NCBI RefSeq assembly: GCF_900116255.1
Contig: NZ_FPAI01000003.1
Span: forward strand, 62,001 to 126,000
Reading direction: 5' to 3'
Source of the DNA: Halolactibacillus miurensis
Lineage (GTDB): Bacteria; Bacillota; Bacilli; Bacillales; Amphibacillaceae
DNA: 64,000 bases
Made by a program: the position numbers and the translations under genes. The notes beneath the pieces are model-generated. The model saw only the letters and a list, made by a program, of their open reading frames with translations. It was not told the DNA's origin and did not search any database. This document shows positions 63,497-64,000 of this stretch, in pieces (the first letter of the stretch is position 1; each line of letters starts with the position of its first letter).

Positions 63497-64000
63497 TAAT
63501 TAAACCCAATCACTTTTTGCGAGATCTTATAAGCCATGACACTAATCATTCGCCCGACTTTACCCGGTAGATTAATCAACCTGCCCATCAATCCATATTT
63601 AAGATTGACGTATAGCTCAACATTTTCTTGTTTCACATAACGCATGAGTTCACGCTTTTTCCGTAAGTTTTCTTTCGTGCCTGATTTAATCAATAAAATA
63701 GCGGAAATTACCGTGACAATTTCTAAGTGTTTCAACATGTAATCGCGTAACCGTTCATTGTGTATCGTATCTAAATCAATCGCCTCTAACATCAAATGAT
63801 TAACTTTAAGTTGCTGATCAATTCGGCGAATCATCACACTTTCATTGACTGATTGATCACTTCTACCAATGAAATATCGGTAGAAGTCAACATCAAGATA
63901 AAACAACCGTGTGGCATGAGGGAGCGGTGTGTAGACATACAGATTATCAACATAAAACGTATGCTTTGGCAACGTCAGATTCGCTTCTCGTAATAGATTT
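63496..64000 (-). CDS. GT2 family glycosyltransferase, C-terminal part (5' end beyond window)
   Basis: The frame stays open to the right edge, so only about 167 C-terminal residues are seen. LPKHTFYVDNLYVYTPLPHA, LYYLDVDFYRYFIG-type segment (here LFYLDVDFYRYFIGRSDQSV) and LEIVTVISAILLIKSGTKEN match the C-terminal end of GT2 glycosyltransferases of exopolysaccharide or teichoic-acid type. The catalytic domain lies outside the window. It overlaps the GH43 start, so both are in one transcript. Acceptor and donor are unknown. Confidence 0.8.
   Translation of the reverse strand, partial: NLLREANLTLPKHTFYVDNLYVYTPLPHATRLFYLDVDFYRYFIGRSDQSVNESVMIRRIDQQLKVNHLMLEAIDLDTIHNERLRDYMLKHLEIVTVISAILLIKSGTKENLRKKRELMRYVKQENVELYVNLKYGLMGRLINLPGKVGRMISVMAYKISQKVIGFN

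Noticed and set aside
1-64000. CRISPR array, tRNA, rRNA or prophage genes
   Set aside because: No regular direct-repeat spacing, tRNA-like cloverleaf ends, rRNA sequence or phage structural genes were seen; the only mobile element recognised is the IS66 copy.

Overview
The window is a low-GC Bacillota chromosome segment. It looks like a Bacillaceae from the Amphibacillus/Halolactibacillus/Gracilibacillus neighbourhood. The evidence is a B. subtilis-like backbone block (ywfO, lipL, pta, ywdI) next to the spore genes cwlJ and gerQ, together with a large load of carbohydrate genes. The genus is inferred from gene content, not from a marker gene.

Layout. 1-3733: two tandem GPH-type sugar/uronate symporters (the first runs off the left edge) and a GntR/FCD regulator. 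3823-8927: backbone genes ywfO, lipL, pta, cwlJ, gerQ and ywdI. 9141-11458: a complete IS66-type insertion sequence with an 8-bp target duplication, inserted inside a transcription terminator. 11486-14805: an acyltransferase, a membrane-anchored glucanase-like protein and an EEP-fold protein. 14880-39843: a 25-kb carbohydrate locus read leftwards, from a LacI regulator through a GH35-like enzyme, two solute-binding proteins, four ABC permeases, an NHL/YIP1 protein, a DUF5696 protein, a GH144-type glucanase, a second GH35-like enzyme and a GH3, to a GH94 phosphorylase. 40038-47046: an RND exporter, an AI-2E-family transporter and RecQ. 47109-55375: a seven-gene surface operon (TIM-barrel-like protein, VTC, DUF4956, CotH, family-2-type glycosidase-like protein, HEAT-repeat protein, GT2 synthase) behind a structured leader with a terminator. 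55687-60470: an M29 aminopeptidase, an ABC-F protein and cardiolipin synthase. 60829-61839: a KDG kinase. 62051-64000: a GH43 enzyme and the end of a GT2 enzyme.

How the genes work together. The 25-kb locus reads best as a beta-1,2-glucan utilisation system. The GH144-type enzyme, the ~1100-residue GH94 (1,2-beta-oligoglucan phosphorylase size) and the GH3 match the enzyme set characterised in Listeria innocua (lin1839-lin1841) and in GH144 bacteria. Here the set is enlarged by two GH35-like enzymes, a second transporter and three unusual cell-surface proteins of unknown role. The LacI gene has a near-consensus promoter, with two copies of a 14-bp operator just downstream of the -10. A third copy lies before the GH3 gene and a fourth inside a GH35 gene.

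A second control circuit is visible. A CTAG-centred palindrome, paired with a CcpA-type cre site, precedes both symporters and the distant KDG kinase, and the palindrome alone precedes the gntR gene. This suggests a dispersed hexuronate regulon.

The CotH/VTC/DUF4956/GT2 operon has no function I can name. It and the DUF5696/NHL-YIP1/giant binding-protein module are the best candidates for undescribed biology in the window.
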